Positions 35,371 through 43,293 of a DNA stretch of 64,000 nucleotides are shown here, one piece after another. The position numbers were made by a program, and so were the translations under genes. Each line of letters begins with the position of its first letter. The stretch's first letter is position 1. The notes beneath the pieces are model-generated. The model saw only the letters and a list, made by a program, of their open reading frames with translations, did no database searches and had not been told where the DNA came from. Source of the stretch: Peptococcaceae bacterium (GTDB lineage: Bacteria; Bacillota; Peptococcia; Peptococcales; Peptococcaceae); assembly GCA_017399005.1 (NCBI GenBank), contig JAFQEO010000035.1:62001-126000 (forward strand), in the 5' to 3' direction.

Positions 35371-37275
35371 TTGATTATCTTACAAGGGAAACATTTAAAA
35401 AAATCATATATTACCGACTTAATTTTCGAAAACGTGGATTTTAATGTGCAGGAAGGCGAGAAGGTGGGGCTAGTTGGCCCCAACGGCACCGGCAAATCCA
35501 CGCTGTTCCGCTGCATTACCGGCGAGGAGAGTTTTGATGAAGGCCAGCTTTCCATGAGTGCCCGCCATACCATGGGGTATATGGAGCAGATGCCGGAGTT
35601 TGCACCTGGGTTTACGCTTCTGGATGCGGTGATGGAGATGTTTAACGATATTTTCGCCATGCGCGACCAGCTGCGCCATCTGGAACAGCGAATGGGCCAG
35701 GTGGATGGCGATGCGCTGGAACACCTTCTGGAGCAGTACAGCAATCTGACCCATCAGTATGAAGACCTGGGCGGTTTCAGCTGCGAGAGCCGGGCGAAAG
35801 GCATTATCAAGGGGCTTGGCTTTCACGATGACGATTTCAACCGCGAGATTGCATGTTTCAGTGGCGGCGAGAAAACAAGAGCGTCACTTGCCCGTTTACT
35901 GGTGCGTGAACCGGACTTACTGCTTCTGGACGAACCGACCAACCATCTGGATTTAGAAGCGCTGGACTGGCTAGAAGGGTATCTGCGCAATTACAAAGGT
36001 GCCGTGCTGGTAATCTCCCACGACCGCTATTTTCTGGATCAGGTAACCACACGCACACTGGAAATGAATCATCATATGCTGAAAAGCTATGCGGGAAACT
36101 ACAGTCGTTATGTGGATTTGAAAGCCGAGCAGGAGATGGCGCAGATGCGTGCCTACGAGAAACAGCAGGCAGAGATTGCCAAAACCGAGGAGTACATTCG
36201 CAAGTACAGAGCCGGTATCAAATCAAAACAGGCAAGAGGCCGTGAAAAACAGCTTTCCCGCGTAGAGCGGCTGGATGCGGTGCAGAGTAACAAATCCATG
36301 ATGTTGCACATGCACGATGTATCGGGCACTGGTGAAATGGTGCTGGAAATCCGGGATTTATCCATGGCCTATCCGGACAAGGTGCTGTTCCGTGATTTTA
36401 ACGAGACCGTTTACAAAGGTGAGAAAATCGGCTTAATTGGCGGCAACGGTGTAGGCAAATCCACCATTTTAAAAATTATTATGGGGCAGCTGGAGCCTGC
36501 CAGCGGTACGGTGCGTCTTGGCTCCCGTGTCAAAGTGTCCTATTATGACCAGGAGCACCGACAGCTCAACCCGAACAACAAAATTATCAACGAGATTGTG
36601 TATCAGTATGATGTGACCTTAAACGAAGCCCGAGACTTGCTGGCACAGGTGCTGTTCTTCGGTGAGGATGTAGAGAAACGCATCGGCGATTTAAGCGGGG
36701 GCGAGAAAGCCCGCGTGGCGCTCTTGAAAATCATTCTGGAAGAGCCGAACCTGTTAATCATGGACGAACCGACCAACCATCTGGATATCGCGTCCAAAGA
36801 GATTGTGGAGCAGTTTTTAGACGAGTTCCCGGGCACGGTGTTTATGGTTTCCCACGACCGTTACCTGCTGGATGCTGTCTGCACCCGCACCATCGTGCTG
36901 GAAGACCAGAAGTTCATGGCCTACCTGGGCAACTACAGCTATTATAAACAGAAACGGGCCGAGCTGGAACGCATTGCTCGCGAAAAACAGGAGGAAGCCG
37001 AAGAAAAGGCGAGACGGCAGAATCCAAAGCAGAAAGCGGCACCAGCGCAGCCTAAGATTAATAAAGCCAAAGTGAAAAAAGAAATCGAGCAGCTGGAGGA
37101 ACAGATTCAGCAGGGCGAAGCCCGCTCGGAGGAATTGTCAGCACTGCTGGCCGACGGGGCAACCTATCAGGACGAGGAGAAAAGCAGACTGCTGGTGGCT
37201 GAATATAAAGAGCTGGAAGAGCAGATTCCATTGTGGTACGAAAAATGGGAGGAACTCCAGCTGTTACTGGAATAG
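35371..37275 (+). CDS. ABC-F family ATPase (ribosome-associated type)
   Basis: A 634-residue protein with two ABC domains and no membrane segment. The first has GPNGTGKST (36-44), FSGGEKTRASLA and LLLLDEPTNHLDL; the second has GGNGVGKST, LSGGEKARVALLK and MDEPTNHLDI. The linker between them is charged (about 235-300), and a C-terminal coiled-coil-like tail (from about 545) follows, as in Uup/EttA-like proteins. ABC-F proteins act on ribosomes to relieve stalls or protect from antibiotics; the subgroup cannot be fixed by eye. I chose the TTG start at 35371 because GAGGAG (35357-35362) is 8 bases upstream; GTG 35362 overlaps it. Confidence 0.9.
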   Translation: MIILQGKHLKKSYITDLIFENVDFNVQEGEKVGLVGPNGTGKSTLFRCITGEESFDEGQLSMSARHTMGYMEQMPEFAPGFTLLDAVMEMFNDIFAMRDQLRHLEQRMGQVDGDALEHLLEQYSNLTHQYEDLGGFSCESRAKGIIKGLGFHDDDFNREIACFSGGEKTRASLARLLVREPDLLLLDEPTNHLDLEALDWLEGYLRNYKGAVLVISHDRYFLDQVTTRTLEMNHHMLKSYAGNYSRYVDLKAEQEMAQMRAYEKQQAEIAKTEEYIRKYRAGIKSKQARGREKQLSRVERLDAVQSNKSMMLHMHDVSGTGEMVLEIRDLSMAYPDKVLFRDFNETVYKGEKIGLIGGNGVGKSTILKIIMGQLEPASGTVRLGSRVKVSYYDQEHRQLNPNNKIINEIVYQYDVTLNEARDLLAQVLFFGEDVEKRIGDLSGGEKARVALLKIILEEPNLLIMDEPTNHLDIASKEIVEQFLDEFPGTVFMVSHDRYLLDAVCTRTIVLEDQKFMAYLGNYSYYKQKRAELERIAREKQEEAEEKARRQNPKQKAAPAQPKINKAKVKKEIEQLEEQIQQGEARSEELSALLADGATYQDEEKSRLLVAEYKELEEQIPLWYEKWEELQLLLE

Positions 37276-37301
37276 ATGACAGGCAGAAAGGAATGTCTGA
37301 T

Positions 37302-39830
37302 ATGAATAAAATTGAATTGTTAGCACCGGCCGGCAGCCTGGCTGCATTAAAAGCAGCGGTTGAAAACGGGGCCGATGCGGTATATATCGGCGGGAGCCAG
37401 TTCAGTGCCCGCCAGAAGGCAGACAACTTCACCCGGGAACAGATGGCGGAAGGCATTGCCTATGCCCACGCCCGTGGATGCAAGGTGCACGTGGCAGTCA
37501 ATACACTGGTTAACAACGAGGAAATCGGCAGTCTGGTGGAATACGGCTATCAGCTGGCCGAACTGGGCGTAGATGCGGTTATCGTGCAGGATTTAGGCGC
37601 TGCCCATATTTTAAGAGAAACCCTGCCTCAGCTGGCGCTGCATGCCAGTACCCAGATGGCAGTACACAATACACCGGGGGTTCAGATGCTGGAGCGCGAA
37701 GGCTTTGAGCGTGTGGTTCTGGCCCGTGAAACCTCCTTTGAATCCATCAAATCCATCAAAGAACAGACCGATGTGGAGCTGGAAGTGTTTGTACACGGTG
37801 CTCTGTGCGTGGCCTACTCGGGGCAGTGTCTGTTAAGCAGTATGATTGGCGGACGCAGCGGCAACCGGGGCTTATGTGCCCAGCCGTGCCGTATGCCGTA
37901 TCAGCTGGTGGGCGCCGACGGCACCGAGTTTGAAAATGCCGATGGCCCTTATCTGTTAAGCACCAGAGATTTAAATATGCTGCATCATCTGCCCGATTTA
38001 ATCGCCAGCGGCGTATCGTCGCTGAAAATCGAAGGCCGCATGAAACGGCCTGAATATGTGGCAACCGTTGTGCGTCATTACCGTCAGGCAATCGATGCGT
38101 ACTATAATCATAAGAAACCGGATTTCAAACTGGCGGATAAGGAAATCACCCAGATTTTCAACCGTGACTTCACCACAGGCTATTATTATGCTAACCAGGG
38201 CAGAAATCTGATGAGCCACACCCGTCCGGACAACCGCGGCGTTCTGGTGGCTGATGTGCTGAAAACCGAGCAGAAGAAAGTTTGGATTCAGCTGAAAGAC
38301 AGCCTGTCGGTAGGCGACGGCTATTTATTATACAACAGCCGCGGCGAGGAGATTGCCGGTAAAGTGCATGAGCTTTCGATTAAGGGCAAATCCATCGAAA
38401 GCGGCTATCCGGGGCAGATTGTGATGCTGACCGTAAGCGGCAATGCTGCCGGAGCCAAACAGTTTTTCCGCACTGCCGATGTGCAGCTTTTAAAACAGGC
38501 GGAGGCCAGCTTTGCGCGTCCGTCGCAGGTTACAAAGCAGACCGTGCATTTTAAAGTGGAGCTGCATGAAGGGCAGCCAATCTCCATGCTGGCATGGGAT
38601 GATGCCGGGCATCAGCAGTACGGCGAGAGCGAGTATCTGGTGGAGAAAGCCAAAAACCGCCCGAGCGATTACGACAGCGTATATAAACAGCTGGACCGTC
38701 TGGGCAATACCGCCTTTGATTTAGGCGATGTGGTTACCGAAATTAACGACGGTGTTATCGCACCGGCCAGCGAACTGAATCAGCTGCGCCGCAGTGTCAT
38801 CGAGGCTCTGGAAGCACAGATTCAGGACGAAACCGGCGATGAAGAGCCGCTTTGCTCCTATGACGAATATCTGGAGGATGCCGGCGATTTATTAGACCGC
38901 ATCCCGCCGCAGGTAATGGCTTACGGCTTAAAACAGAAGCTGGCAGTGACCGCTGGCAGTGCCGAAGGGGTAAAAGCTGCAGCCGATAACGGTGCCGACA
39001 TCATTTACCTGAACGCCACTGCGCTGCGCCGTGAAAAGCCGGTGTTAAAAGAGGAATATGCGGAGCTGCTGCAGTACTGCCATGATAAACAGGCAGCCTT
39101 ATACTGGACCTGCAGCCCGATTGAAAACGATAAACAGCTGGCACAGATAAAACCGCTGATGGAAGCGGCAAAAGAAGCCGGTTTTGACGGCATCATGACC
39201 GGCAATCTGGGGCTGTTTGAAATGGCGCGTCAGATGGGCTGGGAAACCATCGTGGCCGACTACCAGATGAATATCTTCAACGACGTGACCTTACAGTATC
39301 TGTCGGAGAAAGAAATCAGCCGTGCGGTACTGAGCCCGGAACTGAGTCTGGAACAGATCAGCGAGTTCTCTTATCTGGGCAATCTGCCGATGGAGTTAAT
39401 CGTACACGGCAATCTGCCGCTGATGGTATCGGAGCAGTGTGTATGCGGCTCGGTGCTGGGCGGCCGCACTGCCGAAACAAAATGCAGCATGCCTTGCATG
39501 AAGCAGCATTATTATTTAAAAGACCGTATGGGCGTTCACTTCCCGCTGTTTATGGACCAGAACTGCCGGATGCATGTGTTTAACAGCAAAACACTGAATC
39601 TGTACAAACGTCTGGACGAGTGCCTGAAAACAGGCGCCGACATTCTGCGCATCGAGGCAAGAGAGCAGGATGCCCAGTGGATTGGCGAAGTGACCGCCGT
39701 TTATAAAAAAGCAATTGACGAATACAACCGCACCGGAGCCTTTGTGACCAGCCTGACAGATTTAGAGCTGCTGGATGATCTGGCACCGGAAGGTTCTACC
39801 TATGGACATTATTTCAGAGGTGTATTATGA
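37302..39830 (+). CDS. U32 family protein with two U32-like halves (DUF3656 type)
   Basis: An 842-residue protein related to U32 'peptidases', now known to hydroxylate rRNA or tRNA bases (RlhA, TrhP). The N-terminal barrel starts IELLAPAGSLAALKAAVENG and has the cysteines Cys169, Cys176, Cys192 and Cys196 around HGALC...GQC...GLCAQPC. A linker (about 370-545) follows, then a second half beginning LAVTAGSAEGVKAAADNGAD that repeats the layout, with HGNLP...EQC...CSMPC: the first cysteine is replaced by Pro. ATG 37302 has AAGGA 9 bases upstream. It overlaps mutS2 by 4 bases. RNA hydroxylation is inferred from family members. Confidence 0.8.
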   Translation: MNKIELLAPAGSLAALKAAVENGADAVYIGGSQFSARQKADNFTREQMAEGIAYAHARGCKVHVAVNTLVNNEEIGSLVEYGYQLAELGVDAVIVQDLGAAHILRETLPQLALHASTQMAVHNTPGVQMLEREGFERVVLARETSFESIKSIKEQTDVELEVFVHGALCVAYSGQCLLSSMIGGRSGNRGLCAQPCRMPYQLVGADGTEFENADGPYLLSTRDLNMLHHLPDLIASGVSSLKIEGRMKRPEYVATVVRHYRQAIDAYYNHKKPDFKLADKEITQIFNRDFTTGYYYANQGRNLMSHTRPDNRGVLVADVLKTEQKKVWIQLKDSLSVGDGYLLYNSRGEEIAGKVHELSIKGKSIESGYPGQIVMLTVSGNAAGAKQFFRTADVQLLKQAEASFARPSQVTKQTVHFKVELHEGQPISMLAWDDAGHQQYGESEYLVEKAKNRPSDYDSVYKQLDRLGNTAFDLGDVVTEINDGVIAPASELNQLRRSVIEALEAQIQDETGDEEPLCSYDEYLEDAGDLLDRIPPQVMAYGLKQKLAVTAGSAEGVKAAADNGADIIYLNATALRREKPVLKEEYAELLQYCHDKQAALYWTCSPIENDKQLAQIKPLMEAAKEAGFDGIMTGNLGLFEMARQMGWETIVADYQMNIFNDVTLQYLSEKEISRAVLSPELSLEQISEFSYLGNLPMELIVHGNLPLMVSEQCVCGSVLGGRTAETKCSMPCMKQHYYLKDRMGVHFPLFMDQNCRMHVFNSKTLNLYKRLDECLKTGADILRIEAREQDAQWIGEVTAVYKKAIDEYNRTGAFVTSLTDLELLDDLAPEGSTYGHYFRGVL

Positions 39831-42190
39831 ACCCTTTCACGTTTCGAAAGTTAGAATATGACCGCATTACCGAAATGCTGGCAAAGGAGTGCAGCTCCAA
39901 TCTTGGTAAGGCCATGGCCGAGGATTTAGAGCCCGTTACCGACAGCCAGCAGATTGCCAACTGGCAGCGGGAAACCACCGAGGGTGTAACGGTTCGCCGC
40001 ATGGAGCCCAATATTCCTCTGGGCGGTATTGTGGATTTAACCCGTCAGATTCGCAAGGCACAGATTGGCGGCATGCTGGAGCCGGAGGAATTTCTGCAGC
40101 TTCTGGATGTGCTGAAAGCCTGCAAACGGATTTCCCACTTCTTTCTGGGCCGCAAGCGCACTTACGAGATTCCCCGTCTGGAATGGTGGGCCGGTCAGCT
40201 GACCCTGCTGCCCGATTTAGAAGCTGAAATCGATGCAGTGATTTCGCCCGATTCGCAGGTGCGTGATACTGCATCCAGCGATCTGTTAACCGTGCGCCGC
40301 AAAATCAATACCTTAAAAAATAAAATCCGGGAACGGCTGGAACATATCGTGCGCTCGGAAAGCAGCAGCAAATATCTGCAGGATGCGCTGGTAACCATCC
40401 GTAACGACCGTTATGTAGTGCCGGTAAAACAGGAATACCGCAGCCAGATTCCGGGCATTGTGCACGACCAGTCGGCCAGCGGTGCCACACTGTTTATCGA
40501 GCCGATGGCCGTTGTGGAAATGAACAACGATTTGCGTAAAGCCTACAGTACTGAACGGGACGAGGTAACCCGCATTCTTTTAGAACTGAGCGGCAAACTG
40601 ACCCCGTACACCGAGGATTTGCAGTACAATATGCAGGTGCTGGCACAGATTGACTTCATCTTTGCCAAAGCCCGCTTAAGCGAAAAAATGAACGGTGTGG
40701 AGCCTATCCTGCGCAACACACCGCAGTTATCCATTATCAAAGGCCGTCATCCGCTGATTCATCCCAAACAGGTGGTGCCGTTAACCATCTCTCTGGGCAA
40801 GGATTTCGATTCGGTGATTATCACCGGGCCTAACACCGGCGGTAAAACGGTAACCTTAAAAACCGTGGGTCTGTTTGTGCTGATGGCGCAGTCCGGCCTT
40901 CATATTCCTGCCGAGGTTGGCAGCGAGATGGGTCTGTTCCACGGTGTGTTTGCCGATATCGGTGACGAACAGAGCATTGAACAGTCGCTGAGTACCTTCT
41001 CGTCCCACATGACCAACATTGTGCGCATACTGGAAGATATCGACGAGCGCTCTCTGGTTCTGCTGGACGAGTTGGGTGCCGGTACCGACCCTTCCGAAGG
41101 TGCTGCGCTGGCTATCTCTATTTTAGATGATATCCTGCATCGGGGCAGCAAGATTATTGCCACCACCCATTACAGTGAACTGAAAACCTACGCCTTTGAC
41201 GAACCTCGCGTTCAGAATGCCAGCGTGGAGTTTGATGTGGAGACCCTGCGCCCGACTTATCGCTTACTGGTTGGCGTGCCGGGGAAAAGTAACGCCTTCG
41301 AGATTGCAAAAAAACTGGGCATTCACAGCCACATTATTGAGAATGCCCGCGGCATGATTTCGCAGGAGGAGCAGGATGTGGCAGGGCTGATTGCATCGCT
41401 GGAAACCAGCAATGTACTGGCCGAACAGAAAAAACAGGAAGCGGAAGACAAACTGCAGGAGATTCAGGATCAGCTGAAAGCGCTGGAGGAGGAACGCGCC
41501 GAACTGGTGGCCTCCACCGATAAAATCCGCCGCAAGGCACAGGCCGAAGCACTGGATATTATCCGTGCTGCCCGTCAGGAGAGCGAGGATATTCTGAAAG
41601 AGCTGCGCCAGATGCAGATGGATAACGCCAAGGCATTTGCCGAAGCGCAGGAGAAACGCAAGAAACTCAGCGAGAAAGAGGAAAAACTGGCCGACAAGGT
41701 AAACAAAGGGCCAAAAGTATTAACCAACAAAGTCAAGAAAGTCAAACTGGGCGAGGAAGTGTATGTGCCAAAGTTTACACAGCACGGCACCGTTATCTCC
41801 ATGCCGGATAAAAACGGAAACCTGCAGCTGCAGATTGGTATCATGAAAGTGTCGGTCAATCTGGAGGAGCTGCAGCAGTCTGCCAAACCGAAAGAAACAG
41901 GCAAAACCATGGTACACAAGATTTCGTCCAGCAAGACGCAGAATATCTCCAGTGAGCTGGATTTACGCGGCCTGATGGTGGAAGAGGCGCTGGACAAGGT
42001 GGATAAATATCTGGACGATGCCTACCTCAGCAGCCTGGCATCGGTGCGCATCATTCACGGGAAAGGCACCGGGGCACTGCGCAGTGCCGTAAGAGAGCAG
42101 CTGAAACATCACCGCCATGTGGCAAGCTATCGCTTTGGAGCCTTCAACGAAGGCGGCGATGGTGTAACTGTGGCTGAATTGAAAAAATAA
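39827..42190 (+). CDS. mutS2: MutS2 (endonuclease / ribosome rescue factor)
   Basis: A 787-residue MutS2. It lacks the mismatch-recognition domain of MutS and begins with the core/lever helices. The ATPase part has Walker A GPNTGGKTVTLK near residue 334 and ELGAGTDPSEGAAL. A coiled-coil region (about 515-640) leads to a C-terminal Smr domain with LDLRGLMVEEAL and RIIHGKGTGALR. MutS2 suppresses recombination in some species and splits collided ribosomes in Bacillus subtilis. It starts within the U32 stop (ATGA), so both are co-translated, which fits an RNA/ribosome context. Confidence 0.95.
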   Translation: MNPFTFRKLEYDRITEMLAKECSSNLGKAMAEDLEPVTDSQQIANWQRETTEGVTVRRMEPNIPLGGIVDLTRQIRKAQIGGMLEPEEFLQLLDVLKACKRISHFFLGRKRTYEIPRLEWWAGQLTLLPDLEAEIDAVISPDSQVRDTASSDLLTVRRKINTLKNKIRERLEHIVRSESSSKYLQDALVTIRNDRYVVPVKQEYRSQIPGIVHDQSASGATLFIEPMAVVEMNNDLRKAYSTERDEVTRILLELSGKLTPYTEDLQYNMQVLAQIDFIFAKARLSEKMNGVEPILRNTPQLSIIKGRHPLIHPKQVVPLTISLGKDFDSVIITGPNTGGKTVTLKTVGLFVLMAQSGLHIPAEVGSEMGLFHGVFADIGDEQSIEQSLSTFSSHMTNIVRILEDIDERSLVLLDELGAGTDPSEGAALAISILDDILHRGSKIIATTHYSELKTYAFDEPRVQNASVEFDVETLRPTYRLLVGVPGKSNAFEIAKKLGIHSHIIENARGMISQEEQDVAGLIASLETSNVLAEQKKQEAEDKLQEIQDQLKALEEERAELVASTDKIRRKAQAEALDIIRAARQESEDILKELRQMQMDNAKAFAEAQEKRKKLSEKEEKLADKVNKGPKVLTNKVKKVKLGEEVYVPKFTQHGTVISMPDKNGNLQLQIGIMKVSVNLEELQQSAKPKETGKTMVHKISSSKTQNISSELDLRGLMVEEALDKVDKYLDDAYLSSLASVRIIHGKGTGALRSAVREQLKHHRHVASYRFGAFNEGGDGVTVAELKK

Positions 42191-42207
42191 AAGTCGTATG
42201 CTATACT
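42179..42207 (+). promoter_or_regulatory. Promoter overlapping the mutS2 stop
   Basis: TTGAAA (42179-42184), a 17-base spacer and TATACT (42202-42207) lie just before the gene at 42243, so that gene can be expressed apart from mutS2. Confidence 0.6.
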
Positions 42208-42242
42208 ATATACAGTAACAAAACAGGATCGGAGGGAACAGA

Positions 42243-43166
42243 ATGAGTAAGAATGCACTGGCTCTGGTGGATTGCAACGTCAGAGATGTCCTGTTCCAGT
42301 ATATTATTGAAACATTTGACCGGAAAGCAACGAAAAACGAAATGGTTTCACCTTACGATGACCAGTTAATCGGCAAAATGAATTTTCGTTACGGCGGTAT
42401 GGAACATGCCATGTTCTTTACCTATGCCAAAGCAAATGAATATCCGGGAAAACGCTTCCGGAACCGTAAAATTTTATATCTGAGCCTTGGTGTAAACGAA
42501 ATCAGTTCGGATATTTTTAATCAGATCTGCAGCACATTCGGCGGATTTGTAGATTACAACGATGATTTAGACGACGGCTGGCAGAAAATCGAACGTGTGA
42601 AAGTGGAGGATGACCCGTGGCAGGCAGCTATGGCTGAAGCCAATGCCCGCGAGAAAGAAGCTCTGGATTTGCGTCCGGAAATGCGCCAGCTTCTGAAAAT
42701 GGACCAGGAAGACGACGATGCCGAAGAACGGCAGCCGGAAGTATCTCGTGATAAGGAGCTGCGCAATAAAGAACCACGTGAGCCCCGTGACAGAGAACCG
42801 CGCGAGAAAGACGGCCGTGGTGATAAAGAAAACCGTGAGAAAGACAGCCGCCGTCATAAACCAAAACGGGGCGGTCAGCACGGTAATGATGCCAGAAACA
42901 GCGCCGACAAACCGGAAAAACCGGTGAAAGCAGAGAAATCGGATAAAGCCGACAAACCGGAAGCAAAAGTCGAAGGCAGACCGGACGCTGAAACCGCAAA
43001 CGCAGCTGGCAACGGTGAACGGAAGGAACACCGCCGTCCGCGTCATCACAGAGGGCACCGTCCGCATGGCGAGAAAGGTGCGCCGAAGAAAGACGATGCA
43101 AAAAAAACGGAACCGAAAGGTGATGCAAAACCGGCCGCACAGAAAAACGGAACCAGACAGGAATAA
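42243..43166 (+). CDS. Protein of unknown function with a long charged, disordered C-terminal tail
   Basis: A 307-residue protein. The first ~135 residues look folded (LVDCNVRDVLFQYIIETFD, RKILYLSLGVNEISSDIF) and match no family I recognise. From about residue 140 the sequence is made of Lys, Arg, Glu, Asp, Pro and Gly, with short repeats such as EPREPRDREPREKDGRG and KPEKPVKAEKSDKADKPE, and His/Arg-rich RRPRHHRGHRPHG near the end. This is typical of intrinsically disordered RNA- or ribosome-binding tails. It has its own promoter and a GGAGGG ribosome site. It lies between mutS2 and mutS, but no repair role is evident. Confidence 0.75.
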   Translation: MSKNALALVDCNVRDVLFQYIIETFDRKATKNEMVSPYDDQLIGKMNFRYGGMEHAMFFTYAKANEYPGKRFRNRKILYLSLGVNEISSDIFNQICSTFGGFVDYNDDLDDGWQKIERVKVEDDPWQAAMAEANAREKEALDLRPEMRQLLKMDQEDDDAEERQPEVSRDKELRNKEPREPRDREPREKDGRGDKENREKDSRRHKPKRGGQHGNDARNSADKPEKPVKAEKSDKADKPEAKVEGRPDAETANAAGNGERKEHRRPRHHRGHRPHGEKGAPKKDDAKKTEPKGDAKPAAQKNGTRQE

Positions 43167-43173
43167 ACAGCTG

Positions 43174-43209
43174 CTCCCGCTGCTGCGCAACAGCGCGGCA
43201 GGAAGGGAG
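43174..43209 (+). promoter_or_regulatory. Leader hairpin before mutS
   Basis: CTCCC (43174-43178) and CTGCTGCGC (43180-43188) pair with GCGCGGCAG (43193-43201) and GGGAG (43205-43209) around an AACA loop. A second pair, GAAGCCGC and GCGGCTTC, brackets the following bases up to about 43272. No T run follows. These fill the 127-base gap before mutS. Confidence 0.55.
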
Positions 43210-43293
43210 AGCCTTGAATTTGAAGCCGCCGCCGGGCGTGGAACAGAATCTGCGTGCAGGTGCGCGGCTTCTGATTTTCAGGAGGGATGAACG

